From contig JAFXUC010000058.1 in NCBI GenBank assembly GCA_017535325.1, positions 22,227-86,226 of the forward strand: a DNA stretch of 64,000 bases, read 5' to 3'. Below the pieces are notes generated by a model that saw only the letters and a list, made by a program, of their open reading frames with translations, was not told the DNA's origin and searched no databases. Shown piece by piece: positions 36,932 through 45,992 of this stretch (position 1 is its first letter; the number at the start of each line of letters is the position of its first letter). Both the position numbers and the translations under genes were made by a program. This DNA is from Bacteroidales bacterium (GTDB taxonomy: Bacteria > Bacteroidota > Bacteroidia > Bacteroidales > UBA3824).

Positions 36932-39420
36932 AGCCTTTCTATAAATGTTTTTAATTTTTTACTTTTCGTTTGCATTTTTATCTGATTAATAAAATCAGAC
37001 ATTTCTGCATTTTCATTTGGATAATAGTTTTTGATTATAGATTTAGCGCGAAATGAAAAAGGAGCAATGAACATAAGAAGTTGCAGAATACTATGCTTAC
37101 ATATCTTAGTTATTTTTGAATTAAGTAATATAACATCCTCTACTATTTTAACAAATTTATCTCTTGAGTTCTCCCTTCTATTGAAATGCAATATACCACC
37201 GTCATTAATAGGCCAAACCGTATCAATAAATTTTTCAAGTTCGATATCTGTAAATTTTATGAGAATACTGATTAAAATATTGATATTTAGTTTTTTATAA
37301 GCGATTGTATTTAAACGCTCAATAGAAATAAGTTTTTTTGAGAAATTAGGATCCTCTAAAATAAGTTGCTTTAACAATTCTATATCATTTTCATCAACGT
37401 TTTCTTCTTCAATTTCCCAAATATATTTAATAAACGCTTCATTGTACCAATCCATCTTTTGTATAACATTTAAAACATCGAGATTAGCTTCTTTTGAGTA
37501 ACAATACAGGAAGCAAATAATCCCCTCTCTAAGAACATGATCTTTGTTAGTATATTGAGTAATATATTTTTTAAAAGAATCTTGATTATTCGCTTCAAAA
37601 ATAACATCTACCAAATAATGAGAAATCATGAAGTCACGAAATTCATCAAATGTAAAAGCTACAACTTCATTATTAAAAAGTTTTCCACTTAATTCTCTTT
37701 TAATTAGAATATTAGAATCTAAAAATTGATAGAAAACGCTCTTTTGAACTGTAGATAACTTGTCCAAAATATCATCAAGAGAAATGTTTGCAAAAATATT
37801 TTTTTCTAACATCAGTTCAACTAATATTCTCATGAAGCACTTAATATCATCCTGTCTTGCTCCTGTAATGTTGTTAGCCAAAGTTTCAACAGTTTTACCG
37901 TAGTAAGCCGAAAATAATATATCTTTCCTAAGATGATTTACAAATCCTAAATTTTTGTTTTTGTTTGCTTCCGAAAAGATACGTAATAACAACAAATTAT
38001 TACTAAATTGTCGTTTAATGTCATCAGTAAACGTAGCAGCAACTTTGAAATAATCACGATAGTTATCTATTAGAGTATCAGTATCATTTTCATCCAAACG
38101 AGAATAACTTTCATACTCGATTACACTGTCTTGATACGCAACAAAAAGGTCTGCGTAATTTGCATTATAATATTCTGTTCTACAAGTAACTATTAACTTA
38201 ACAAAATCATAATCCAAAATTGTACCTAAAATCTGCTGAAGATTGTTTTTTAACAAAGAAGAATTTTCATATTCATTTAAGCCGTCAATAATAATAATGA
38301 ACGGTTTATTTTGCTGAATACAAAACCTTTTTATATATTTTAGTAAATCGCCAAAAGAATAATTTTCTTCCGGATATAATACTCTTGATATGCAATTTCC
38401 TATATTATTAGCATCAATTCCAAATCCATTCAAATAAACAAATGGAATATTTCGCTTCAATAATACATTTTCAACTAAATCACAGATAACATTTGTTTTC
38501 CCTTGTCCTGCCTTGCCTTTTATCAAACAAACTCTTTTTTTGCAACACTCAAATCCTTTGATTACTTCCTCAATTTTATTTTCTGCGTAACGTGCCATAT
38601 TATTTCCATAGTTCTCTAATTCAGATACTTTACCTTTCAAATAATCAGTAATCGAACCTATTGCTGTGAATGATTCTGAAAAATTTAACCCCTGGAGACT
38701 ATCAGAGAAGGATGAAATGGAAAAGTCAAAAGGTTTTCTCCCATTTAGTTCCCAAACATAGTTATAATAATCAAAATTTAGTTTTAATGCTGCACTATAC
38801 ACCTGTGCATAAAACACATAAGGGCTTACAAAATATCTTAAATATTCTTTGAACTTTCTGTCTTCTAAAAATACTTCGGGTAAATATTTATATGTCCTAA
38901 TATTTTGCTTTAAAAGAGAATCATTAAAAAATTTAACATATTGAAACTTTCCATTATCTAAAAGATATTTAATAGAAGAACCTATCTCGAAGTCAAGATT
39001 GCAACTATGTTCACCAAATTTTCCAATGCGTTCATGATTAATATCAAAAGGTAAGTCATTATCATTATAGCGACCTTCTTTGGCTACTATAATAATTCTA
39101 GAAAATTCCATACATCTTGAAGCATAACCTAATTCATAAATAACGTTTGAATTTGGATACTGTTTACCTTTTTTTTTCGTAATTGGAGTAATGTCTGCAA
39201 TAAAAACATCGCATCGTTCAATTTTGCTTTTTATAGTTTCTGGAATATTAGGCGCGCCAGGAGTATCTCGGGTGGCCTCATCAACATATATATCGTATCC
39301 TTTGGATTGTTTTATTTTTTTACAAGCATTGTCAATGCCTTTACGAATAATACGTTTGTTATCCGTAATGTCACTTTGCCACGAAAAAAATATATTGAAC
39401 TGATGCTTTGTCTTAACCAC
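36928..39420 (-). CDS. TIR-like / NACHT STAND NTPase (probable anti-phage protein)
   Basis: 830 residues. The N-terminal domain (1 to about 130) begins FNIFFSWQSD and continues DTPGAPNIPETIKSKIERCDV, ADITPI and NSNVIYELGYA (Glu96). I recognise this as a TIR-like nucleotide-processing domain, with Glu96 as the likely catalytic residue. A STAND/NACHT ATPase follows: Walker A GKAGQGKT (302-309) and Walker B IIIIDGLNEYEN (Asp379), then VTCRTEYYN. The C-terminal 350 or so residues are helical and probably the sensor. TIR-STAND proteins in bacteria deplete NAD+ after detecting phage, which is the role I infer. It begins 9 bases after the methyltransferase gene and overlaps the 130-aa gene. Base composition is strongly AT-rich. 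Confidence 0.87.
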   Translation of the reverse strand: MVKTKHQFNIFFSWQSDITDNKRIIRKGIDNACKKIKQSKGYDIYVDEATRDTPGAPNIPETIKSKIERCDVFIADITPITKKKGKQYPNSNVIYELGYASRCMEFSRIIIVAKEGRYNDNDLPFDINHERIGKFGEHSCNLDFEIGSSIKYLLDNGKFQYVKFFNDSLLKQNIRTYKYLPEVFLEDRKFKEYLRYFVSPYVFYAQVYSAALKLNFDYYNYVWELNGRKPFDFSISSFSDSLQGLNFSESFTAIGSITDYLKGKVSELENYGNNMARYAENKIEEVIKGFECCKKRVCLIKGKAGQGKTNVICDLVENVLLKRNIPFVYLNGFGIDANNIGNCISRVLYPEENYSFGDLLKYIKRFCIQQNKPFIIIIDGLNEYENSSLLKNNLQQILGTILDYDFVKLIVTCRTEYYNANYADLFVAYQDSVIEYESYSRLDENDTDTLIDNYRDYFKVAATFTDDIKRQFSNNLLLLRIFSEANKNKNLGFVNHLRKDILFSAYYGKTVETLANNITGARQDDIKCFMRILVELMLEKNIFANISLDDILDKLSTVQKSVFYQFLDSNILIKRELSGKLFNNEVVAFTFDEFRDFMISHYLVDVIFEANNQDSFKKYITQYTNKDHVLREGIICFLYCYSKEANLDVLNVIQKMDWYNEAFIKYIWEIEEENVDENDIELLKQLILEDPNFSKKLISIERLNTIAYKKLNINILISILIKFTDIELEKFIDTVWPINDGGILHFNRRENSRDKFVKIVEDVILLNSKITKICKHSILQLLMFIAPFSFRAKSIIKNYYPNENAEMSDFINQIKMQTKSKKLKTFIERL

Positions 39421-39429
39421 TGTTTTTCG

Positions 39430-42400
39430 TTATTTATACAATTCTTCAACAACCTTGACTTCTTCCTCAGACAATCCATACAATTCATAGACCAAGCAAT
39501 CTATCTTGTCTTCCAATTCGGTTGTGTCCGCGAGCATGTCCTGCTGTTTGGCAGCAAGTATTTGCTCAACCAAGGCAATAATTGGCTCTTGCTGTGTGAG
39601 GGTTGCAGGATACATTGGCAATTCTTCTATGGTGGACTTATTGATTGCCAAATAACCACCTGCTAAATGTTTGGCTTTAAACTTGTTCCGCAAAAACCAT
39701 GTAGTATATTTAGAGTTCAATAACCCCAAAATATACAGCGGAGAAAGTTTGGCAAAATCTGTAATTGCGTATATGCCAACACCTAATCCCAATGGAGAAT
39801 CAACAAATGTTGCCTCAATACATTTGGTCATTCCAGCAATTACAATTTTGGCATTATTCCACATTTGAATCTTTGAGGACGGAATACTTGAATCCAAAAA
39901 TACAAACGCATTTTCATATTTGCCTTTCATATACTGAACGTTGGTATTGTTGTATAAATACCTGTCCACATTGCCGCTTACAGTGAAGGGTATGCAATTG
40001 TTCCCCTCTCCGTTACGAACAAACTGTTTAATCTTTTGAGCCTCAAAACCTGTCGCACCCGAACAAACTTTTAAACCTAAGGATTTGATGGTATCAACTG
40101 CCTGAATTTTTATATGTTCATAAAAAATACCTTTATTCAAATCCTCATACTCCGTTAGTTGATAATCTTTAAACTCACCTCTTGTCTTTTTGTTTATTTG
40201 AACTATTATCGGATAAACGCTTGCAGTTTTGAATACTTTAAACGTCGAAACATCAACAGAAAATGTGAAATTATTGGTTGTAATTTGTTCAAAAGTTTTT
40301 TTTGCGTAATCTTGAATTAAAAACTTGTTGGGAATAATCCAAGAACAAACATCGGTAGATATTTTTTGTCCTAATAAAAGAAACAAAACATACATATCAT
40401 AACTTCCCGTTGCTTCTGGATACAGTGATTTGAAAACAGCCTTTTCTTTGGCACTCCTTGCGTTAGTTACCGCACTAATATACGGCGGATTACCTATCAC
40501 AATGTCAAAGCCGCCTTTTTCAAACACATCGGAAAACCACGTATGCCACAGGAAAAACTTGTCCGTATCGGAACAAGAGATGCCGTCCAACATTGTATGC
40601 AAAACCTTGTTACCGTTGGTTTTGGCTTTTACTAAGGCCTTTACTGCATTGTCTATTTTTTGACGTATGATCGACTTTTGACCCGAATCATTTGTATGAA
40701 AATATTCTTTCATATTCCTTTCAAATGATTCTTCTGCCAAAGATTCGTCGTCGAAAATGATTTTTACCTGTTGATTGGTTTGCATTGAGTTATAAATATT
40801 GCTCAAATCTACACCTTCAAAACTCTCTATAAGGGAATTACCCCGCATAAACTTGTAGTCAAAGTTAGGCAGCGGAACAGGTTCTTTTTCAGCAATTAGC
40901 AACGAAAGCCAAAATCTCAACCGGGCAATATCAATTGCACCACGTTCAATATCTACACCGTAAATATTGTTTTCGATAATTGATTTCTTGACATCAAAAT
41001 GAACGAAGTCTTTTTTAGGCTTTGTGAATCCGTACATAAGGAGACGCGCATTATACAGTTCGCTTAACATTCCCATCGGAAAAACGCCCGAACCAATAGC
41101 GGGGTCACAAATTTTAACGTTTTCCAACAAAGAATAAATGTACTGTGCAATTTCTTTGGGCTGTATCGACAAGTCCACCTTCCTCCGTCTAATCAAATTC
41201 TCAACGGACGAATGATATTTTTTGTCAATATGGTTTTCCAAATATTGTACAAGGCTTTCCCTGCACATATATTGCACTATCTCTTTTGGCGTGTAGAATG
41301 CCCCCTTGTCTTTGTTGTCTTCCAAAAGATTCTCGAAAATTTTGCCTAGCATTTCGGGGTCAATACCGATTTCTGCATCGTCGGATTCGTTTTCGTCAAT
41401 GGTAAAATTGTATTGTTCAAAGAATTGGAACAAATCACAGAAATACTCTTTGGGAAATCTACTGCGCGGTGGGTCTTGGCTATCGCTTTCAAAAAGTCCA
41501 CCGTTAAGATATGGCACGCTTTCAAATTCTTTGATAAGGCTCTCATCCCAACCACGTTTAACATTGAGACGAAATTCATTTAACCGATGATCTTTTGGCG
41601 TGTTGAGTATGCCACCAAAAAGCGGTTCAAGATAAGCATCAAGAAAGTTGTCCTGTAATTCGGGATGGTTGTTATATGCTGCGAGCAAATTAGGAGCCCA
41701 TCTCTTCCGGTGCAGGAACTGAATGAAAACCAACCGCCCGAGCATCTTTTTAACGTAATCTCGCAAGGCTTTTTCCCCACATCGACCAAACAATTCGCCG
41801 AATTTGTTTGTGTCAGTGCAGTTGGCATATAGATATTGACAGAAATTTTCATAGTGAGCCTTGTATCCTTTGAAAAATTCGGTGGACAAGGCTTCAACAG
41901 AAAAGGCATCAAGAATGTCTTTCTTTTCAATCTTTTTGTCAAACAATATAGAGAAACGTTCTACGGCAGTGCGGCACGAAACATTTTTGCCAAACAAGTA
42001 TGTGAAACGCTTGGCTGATGTAGCCGATTTGATTGTGTCTTCCTTGTACATATATGAAAATCGCCATTCACAATTTTCGACGTTTTCATAGTGAAACAAT
42101 ATAAAGGCGTGTGCAAACACTTGGGCTTCGCTGCGCACAAAACTTTGGATATGCACCTTCGATTTTGCAAGGTCAATCTTATCGTCAAGCGTTATTTCAT
42201 AAACGTCGATGACGTCAAACATATCACTGATTTGAGCAACTCTTTTTGCACATCGCAGACCATTGCTACGATATCTGACATATTCAGTACGCACAAGCAA
42301 ATCATCCTCTTCGAGGAACTCAATTTCCTTGAAGAGAGGGCTTAACACTTCTTTGATGAACATATCCGAACCGCCAAAGTCTGATTTAAAGGCTTTTTGC

Positions 42401-42432
42401 AAAGATTCTTTATATTGTTGTACCGTAGTCAT
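39430..42432 (-). CDS. Eco57I-class N6-adenine DNA methyltransferase (restriction-modification)
   Basis: 1000 residues. The SAM-binding motif CDPAIGSGVFPMG (DPAIGSG 443-449), preceded by KGAFYTPKEIVQYM, and the catalytic NPPY (648-651, IGNPPYIS) define a gamma-class N6-adenine methyltransferase. The last 250 residues contain a TaqI-type target-recognition region (LKVCSGATGFEAQKIKQF, GGYLAINKSTIEELPMY). The N-terminal 340 or so residues are unassigned; in type IIG enzymes this part carries a nuclease, but I see no clear PD-(D/E)XK motif. It pairs with the upstream PLD-helicase gene and has its own promoter in the gap between them. Confidence 0.88.
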   Translation of the reverse strand: MTTVQQYKESLQKAFKSDFGGSDMFIKEVLSPLFKEIEFLEEDDLLVRTEYVRYRSNGLRCAKRVAQISDMFDVIDVYEITLDDKIDLAKSKVHIQSFVRSEAQVFAHAFILFHYENVENCEWRFSYMYKEDTIKSATSAKRFTYLFGKNVSCRTAVERFSILFDKKIEKKDILDAFSVEALSTEFFKGYKAHYENFCQYLYANCTDTNKFGELFGRCGEKALRDYVKKMLGRLVFIQFLHRKRWAPNLLAAYNNHPELQDNFLDAYLEPLFGGILNTPKDHRLNEFRLNVKRGWDESLIKEFESVPYLNGGLFESDSQDPPRSRFPKEYFCDLFQFFEQYNFTIDENESDDAEIGIDPEMLGKIFENLLEDNKDKGAFYTPKEIVQYMCRESLVQYLENHIDKKYHSSVENLIRRRKVDLSIQPKEIAQYIYSLLENVKICDPAIGSGVFPMGMLSELYNARLLMYGFTKPKKDFVHFDVKKSIIENNIYGVDIERGAIDIARLRFWLSLLIAEKEPVPLPNFDYKFMRGNSLIESFEGVDLSNIYNSMQTNQQVKIIFDDESLAEESFERNMKEYFHTNDSGQKSIIRQKIDNAVKALVKAKTNGNKVLHTMLDGISCSDTDKFFLWHTWFSDVFEKGGFDIVIGNPPYISAVTNARSAKEKAVFKSLYPEATGSYDMYVLFLLLGQKISTDVCSWIIPNKFLIQDYAKKTFEQITTNNFTFSVDVSTFKVFKTASVYPIIVQINKKTRGEFKDYQLTEYEDLNKGIFYEHIKIQAVDTIKSLGLKVCSGATGFEAQKIKQFVRNGEGNNCIPFTVSGNVDRYLYNNTNVQYMKGKYENAFVFLDSSIPSSKIQMWNNAKIVIAGMTKCIEATFVDSPLGLGVGIYAITDFAKLSPLYILGLLNSKYTTWFLRNKFKAKHLAGGYLAINKSTIEELPMYPATLTQQEPIIALVEQILAAKQQDMLADTTELEDKIDCLVYELYGLSEEEVKVVEELYK

Positions 42433-42456
42433 TTTCTTATATGTTTGTAATCAACT

Positions 42457-42489
42457 GCAAATATAAGTCTTCTTTCTGAAAACAGCAAA
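42457..42489 (-). promoter_or_regulatory. Promoter for the methyltransferase gene (-33 TTTG, -7 TATATTTGC)
   Basis: On the minus strand TTTG (42486-42489) and TATATTTGC (42457-42465) are 20 bases apart, 24 bases upstream of ATG 42432. It allows the methylase and everything downstream to be expressed without the helicase. Confidence 0.75.
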
Positions 42490-42493
42490 TAAT

Positions 42494-45400
42494 TTACACA
42501 TTATACAACGCCACATACGGTGTGCCGTGGCTACGGGTGGTTTGCTTAGCGATTTTGCCAAACATTGCTACCACCCATTGATTAATATCGTCGTCAATGC
42601 CGAACAGAGAAACCTGACCTTGGTTCTCTTTGTATTTCTCCATTATGCGCATCGCCGTAAAATTGCCGTTGGAGATTGCCGTTTTTGCTTGTTTGAGCGC
42701 AGTCTTGGCCTCGTCGGTGGTAAGTAGAGGAAGAATTTCGTGGATGGTTTTCAAGGCGTCTTTCATTCGTTTGTTGCTGTCTTTACCCGTTATTGTAGAG
42801 TTTACATAACTTTGGAAACAGCGAATGGCGCGGGTTTCAAGTTGCTGCAAAATTTGTGGGTCTGCTTTTCCGAAATCGTCTGCAATGCGTTCTTTCAGAA
42901 GTTGCATAAACAGCAATGGCGAAACGACATCCTGATTCTCACCATCTAAATTAAGTCTTATGCACGATTGGCGGTTCTTGTCGGTATTGACAAGCATCAA
43001 CGCATCGAGTTCGGTTTTTACGCTCACACCTATATCTTTGAGTTCCAAGGCCTTCAATGCAGCATACCGCTGAGGATTGCTTTGTGCATACTGTTTCAGT
43101 TCTGACAGATATGACGCGAAAACCGATTCTTCACCGTTGACAATCGAATTGAAGTTTGCCTCCGACAGTTCTTCCATTTCCGTAAACACCTGATTGTCTT
43201 CGCCAAACATTGTATGAAACGCCTGCAATTTGGCGTATGCGTTTTCTATCAAGTGAATCAGTTGATTGGATTGAGAGGTCGGGAAGAAATTGAACACGTG
43301 AACAAAATCCTCCTTTGAACCAATACGGTTGACACGACCGATTCGTTGCATAAGTCGCGTGGCGTTCCAAGGCGTATCGTAATTGAGCAAAACATTGGCA
43401 CGGTGCAGATTGACACCTTCCGACAAAACTTCCGTGGTAACAAGCACGTTGTAATCGTCGTCGCGCTCGGTACTGTTTGCGTCAAAATTGCGGCGTATGG
43501 TATCTTGAAGTTCGTCACGGGTGGCAGCACTTACCGACAGCACTTTGTATTTCTTTGATTTGAGATAACGGCAAAGTGTCTCTTGCGTTGAAATTGCCTC
43601 TGTAAAAATCACAAGCCGCTGTTGGTCGTAACCGTGCGGATTGTTGATGTCTTTGTTGAAAAGTTGTTCTTTGAGAGCGTCCTTGAAAGCATCCATCTTT
43701 GGGTCAAGGTCGTTATTTTTCCACCTTTCGCATAAGTCTTCAAGAATATCATAGTCCTTTTGCAAGGCTTGACGATACTTGTCTGAAAAATCCTGCGCCC
43801 TAAATTCGCGGTTTGTGCCCTGTTTGTTTGCAATTCTGTTCCTTATGGACGATACTGCGACATCAAAGTTGAAGCCCGCTTTTTGCATCTCCTGATTTAC
43901 ATCAATGTCGGGACAGATGAATACACAATCATTGTCAAGCATTTTGAGCATATTGGCTGTGTATTGTTTCAGATTGGACAGTGAAGTCTTGAATGCCTCA
44001 AAACTACTTTCAAGTCTCTTGACGAGAAGAATCTGCATTATCGTAGCCAAACGTTGTGTAATGCTGTTTACTGTGAGATTCCGTTTCTCGTAGAGTTTTG
44101 TATTGTTGAAGTCCTTGAAGAAGTTGATGGCCATATATCTGTAATACCCAAGGTGTTTGCCATTGTCGGGCTTGCCTTCCTCGGGCGGCAAAATTATGCT
44201 TACCGTTTCAGCAAAAAGGTTGATAAGTTCGTCGTCCATTTCGTATTCCAACTTATGCGGCGGGCATACGGTTGGGAATCGCAGCGCATTGGCATCGCCG
44301 GAATAATACTTTTGAATATCCGTTCGTGTACGCCTAACTACAATATGGTCAAGCACTTGTTTACGGATGTCTGCGGCAAGGTTTTTAAGTGCCTCTTTCG
44401 CTTCGGGGGAAGAATCTTTGCGACATTCATTGAATATACGCTGCTTTTCAGCGAAGAAACTATCAAGCCGTCCGCCCAAAATGTCGGTAAAATGCGACTT
44501 TTGGGAGTTGCGTTCAAACAGATATATCTGATTTTTGATGTCCTGAGGCGAGTTGTTTTGCGGTGTAGCACTCATCAGCCCAACATACGGCGGATTTCCA
44601 GTCTGTTGTGTAATATTGTCAATGAGCGAATCCAATGCACGGTATTTTTGCGTTGACGAATTGCGGAAATTATGGCTCTCGTCAATCATTATCAGACCAA
44701 AAATGTCTGACGGCAATGCGTTGTCAAACTCGTCGGCATCCACATTGGCATCGTCAACATCCTGATTTTCAAATTTTCCGATACTACCCGATGAAACGAT
44801 TGTAATATTGTCAGCCATTTTGTGCTGAGCCTCGGCATCAAATTCTTTGATAGTGCGTTCCCACGAATCACGGATGGCAGGTGGTGTTATAATAAGCACC
44901 TTATCTGCCTGTCCCATATTGTTTGCTTCTTCAATAAAACGCTTTACTACCAACAGAGCCACAACGGTTTTGCCCAAACCAACGACATCAGCAAGGATAA
45001 AACCACCATATTGTTTCATTATATGAAAACATTGTTTTACCGCATCAATTTGAAAATCGAAGGCACTAAAATTCCTTGGCAGATAACTCTTTATCTGTGC
45101 AGTAACACTTTCATCTGTTAAGTCTCCAAAATAGTTCTGCAAATATTTGATATATACTTCGTAAGGTGTAAGCGTTGGTTCCGCATTCTCCGTATTAATA
45201 ATGTCCACGGGCTTCGACGGTTTCAACACTTGCTCTAAGAACTCCTTGGTCCAATCCTGTGATTGTGCCCATTTCTCCTCAAACCAACCCACGTGGCCTT
45301 TAATATTGTCTTCAACGCCGTAGCGGACGATATGCGGCACACTCTCAAAATAATTGAGTTCTGAGTTGCCTTGAAGTCCCTTCTCCGTAAAATTGCTGCT

Positions 45401-45877
45401 GCCAATGATGCCGTAAGCCTTTGTTTTACAACTCTCGCTTGTAAAAATATAACACTTGCTGTGAAAAAACTGCCTTTCGTCATCCTCATTTGTCTTAAAA
45501 ATGTGGATTTCGATTTTGCCGCTTTCGCAGTGTTGCAACAAAAGATTGATTACACCTTTATATTCAGGCTTGATATTTTGGGCAAGTTCGTCAAGACCGA
45601 TGCGGATAAAATCTTTCGGATAGTTTTTGTCCTTGTAAACCGGCTGCTGTACCATTTTATAATATACATACGGGTCTTTGCCGATGAGGAGTTTAAGTTT
45701 TGTGTTGTCCCTCTGCAAAAACGTTTCTAACGCCTCTAATATAAGTGCCGTGCCGGGTATATCCCAATATCCGGTGGCGATACGTATGGTGTCAATTTCT
45801 GGCGTGTTGATGCACTCGCGTAAAGTGTCAACCATTTTCAAGTGAGCCGAATTGTCTATAAGGGTGTTGGTCATCAT
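42494..45877 (-). CDS. PLD-nuclease / SNF2-type helicase (restriction subunit)
   Basis: 1127 residues. The N-terminal 210 or so form a phospholipase D-like domain with HSKCY (139-143) and GSSNFTEKGL (159-168), the half-site motif of PLD nucleases. A superfamily 2, SNF2/RapA-like helicase follows: VVGLGKT (Walker A 298-304), IMIDESHNF (DESH 399-402), LMSATPQNN, and the second lobe with VTTEVLSEGVNL and RLMQRIGRVNRIGS. PLD-helicase plus adenine methylase pairs occur as compact restriction or DISARM-like systems; here it should cleave or translocate unmodified DNA. It is the first gene of the minus-strand operon and less AT-rich than the genes at the far end. Confidence 0.87.
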   Translation of the reverse strand: MMTNTLIDNSAHLKMVDTLRECINTPEIDTIRIATGYWDIPGTALILEALETFLQRDNTKLKLLIGKDPYVYYKMVQQPVYKDKNYPKDFIRIGLDELAQNIKPEYKGVINLLLQHCESGKIEIHIFKTNEDDERQFFHSKCYIFTSESCKTKAYGIIGSSNFTEKGLQGNSELNYFESVPHIVRYGVEDNIKGHVGWFEEKWAQSQDWTKEFLEQVLKPSKPVDIINTENAEPTLTPYEVYIKYLQNYFGDLTDESVTAQIKSYLPRNFSAFDFQIDAVKQCFHIMKQYGGFILADVVGLGKTVVALLVVKRFIEEANNMGQADKVLIITPPAIRDSWERTIKEFDAEAQHKMADNITIVSSGSIGKFENQDVDDANVDADEFDNALPSDIFGLIMIDESHNFRNSSTQKYRALDSLIDNITQQTGNPPYVGLMSATPQNNSPQDIKNQIYLFERNSQKSHFTDILGGRLDSFFAEKQRIFNECRKDSSPEAKEALKNLAADIRKQVLDHIVVRRTRTDIQKYYSGDANALRFPTVCPPHKLEYEMDDELINLFAETVSIILPPEEGKPDNGKHLGYYRYMAINFFKDFNNTKLYEKRNLTVNSITQRLATIMQILLVKRLESSFEAFKTSLSNLKQYTANMLKMLDNDCVFICPDIDVNQEMQKAGFNFDVAVSSIRNRIANKQGTNREFRAQDFSDKYRQALQKDYDILEDLCERWKNNDLDPKMDAFKDALKEQLFNKDINNPHGYDQQRLVIFTEAISTQETLCRYLKSKKYKVLSVSAATRDELQDTIRRNFDANSTERDDDYNVLVTTEVLSEGVNLHRANVLLNYDTPWNATRLMQRIGRVNRIGSKEDFVHVFNFFPTSQSNQLIHLIENAYAKLQAFHTMFGEDNQVFTEMEELSEANFNSIVNGEESVFASYLSELKQYAQSNPQRYAALKALELKDIGVSVKTELDALMLVNTDKNRQSCIRLNLDGENQDVVSPLLFMQLLKERIADDFGKADPQILQQLETRAIRCFQSYVNSTITGKDSNKRMKDALKTIHEILPLLTTDEAKTALKQAKTAISNGNFTAMRIMEKYKENQGQVSLFGIDDDINQWVVAMFGKIAKQTTRSHGTPYVALYNV

Positions 45878-45900
45878 TATATCAAACTTGTTTTATTGCA

Positions 45901-45931
45901 CAAAATTAGGAATTATTCTATTTCTGACAAA
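45901..45931 (-). promoter_or_regulatory. Promoter of the defence operon (-33 TTTG, -7 TAATTTTG)
   Basis: On the minus strand TTTG (45928-45931) and TAATTTTG (45901-45908) are 19 bases apart, 23 bases before the helicase start. Confidence 0.75.
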
Positions 45932-45935
45932 AAAA

Positions 45936-45966
45936 ATATGCGGTCAAAAAAAATGACCGCATATTT
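45936..45966 (-). terminator. Terminator of the GH43 gene
   Basis: AATATGCGGTCA and TGACCGCATATT form a perfect 12-base stem; on the minus strand a T-run follows. It insulates the defence operon promoter that lies immediately beyond. Confidence 0.85.
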
Positions 45967-45992
45967 GAATCTTTATTAATCGCCCCGTTTTT

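Noticed and set aside
34913..45992. Integrase, transposase, tRNA attachment site or direct repeats bounding the defence island
   Set aside because: None is visible at either end; the island is bounded only by terminators, so the mode of acquisition is unknown.
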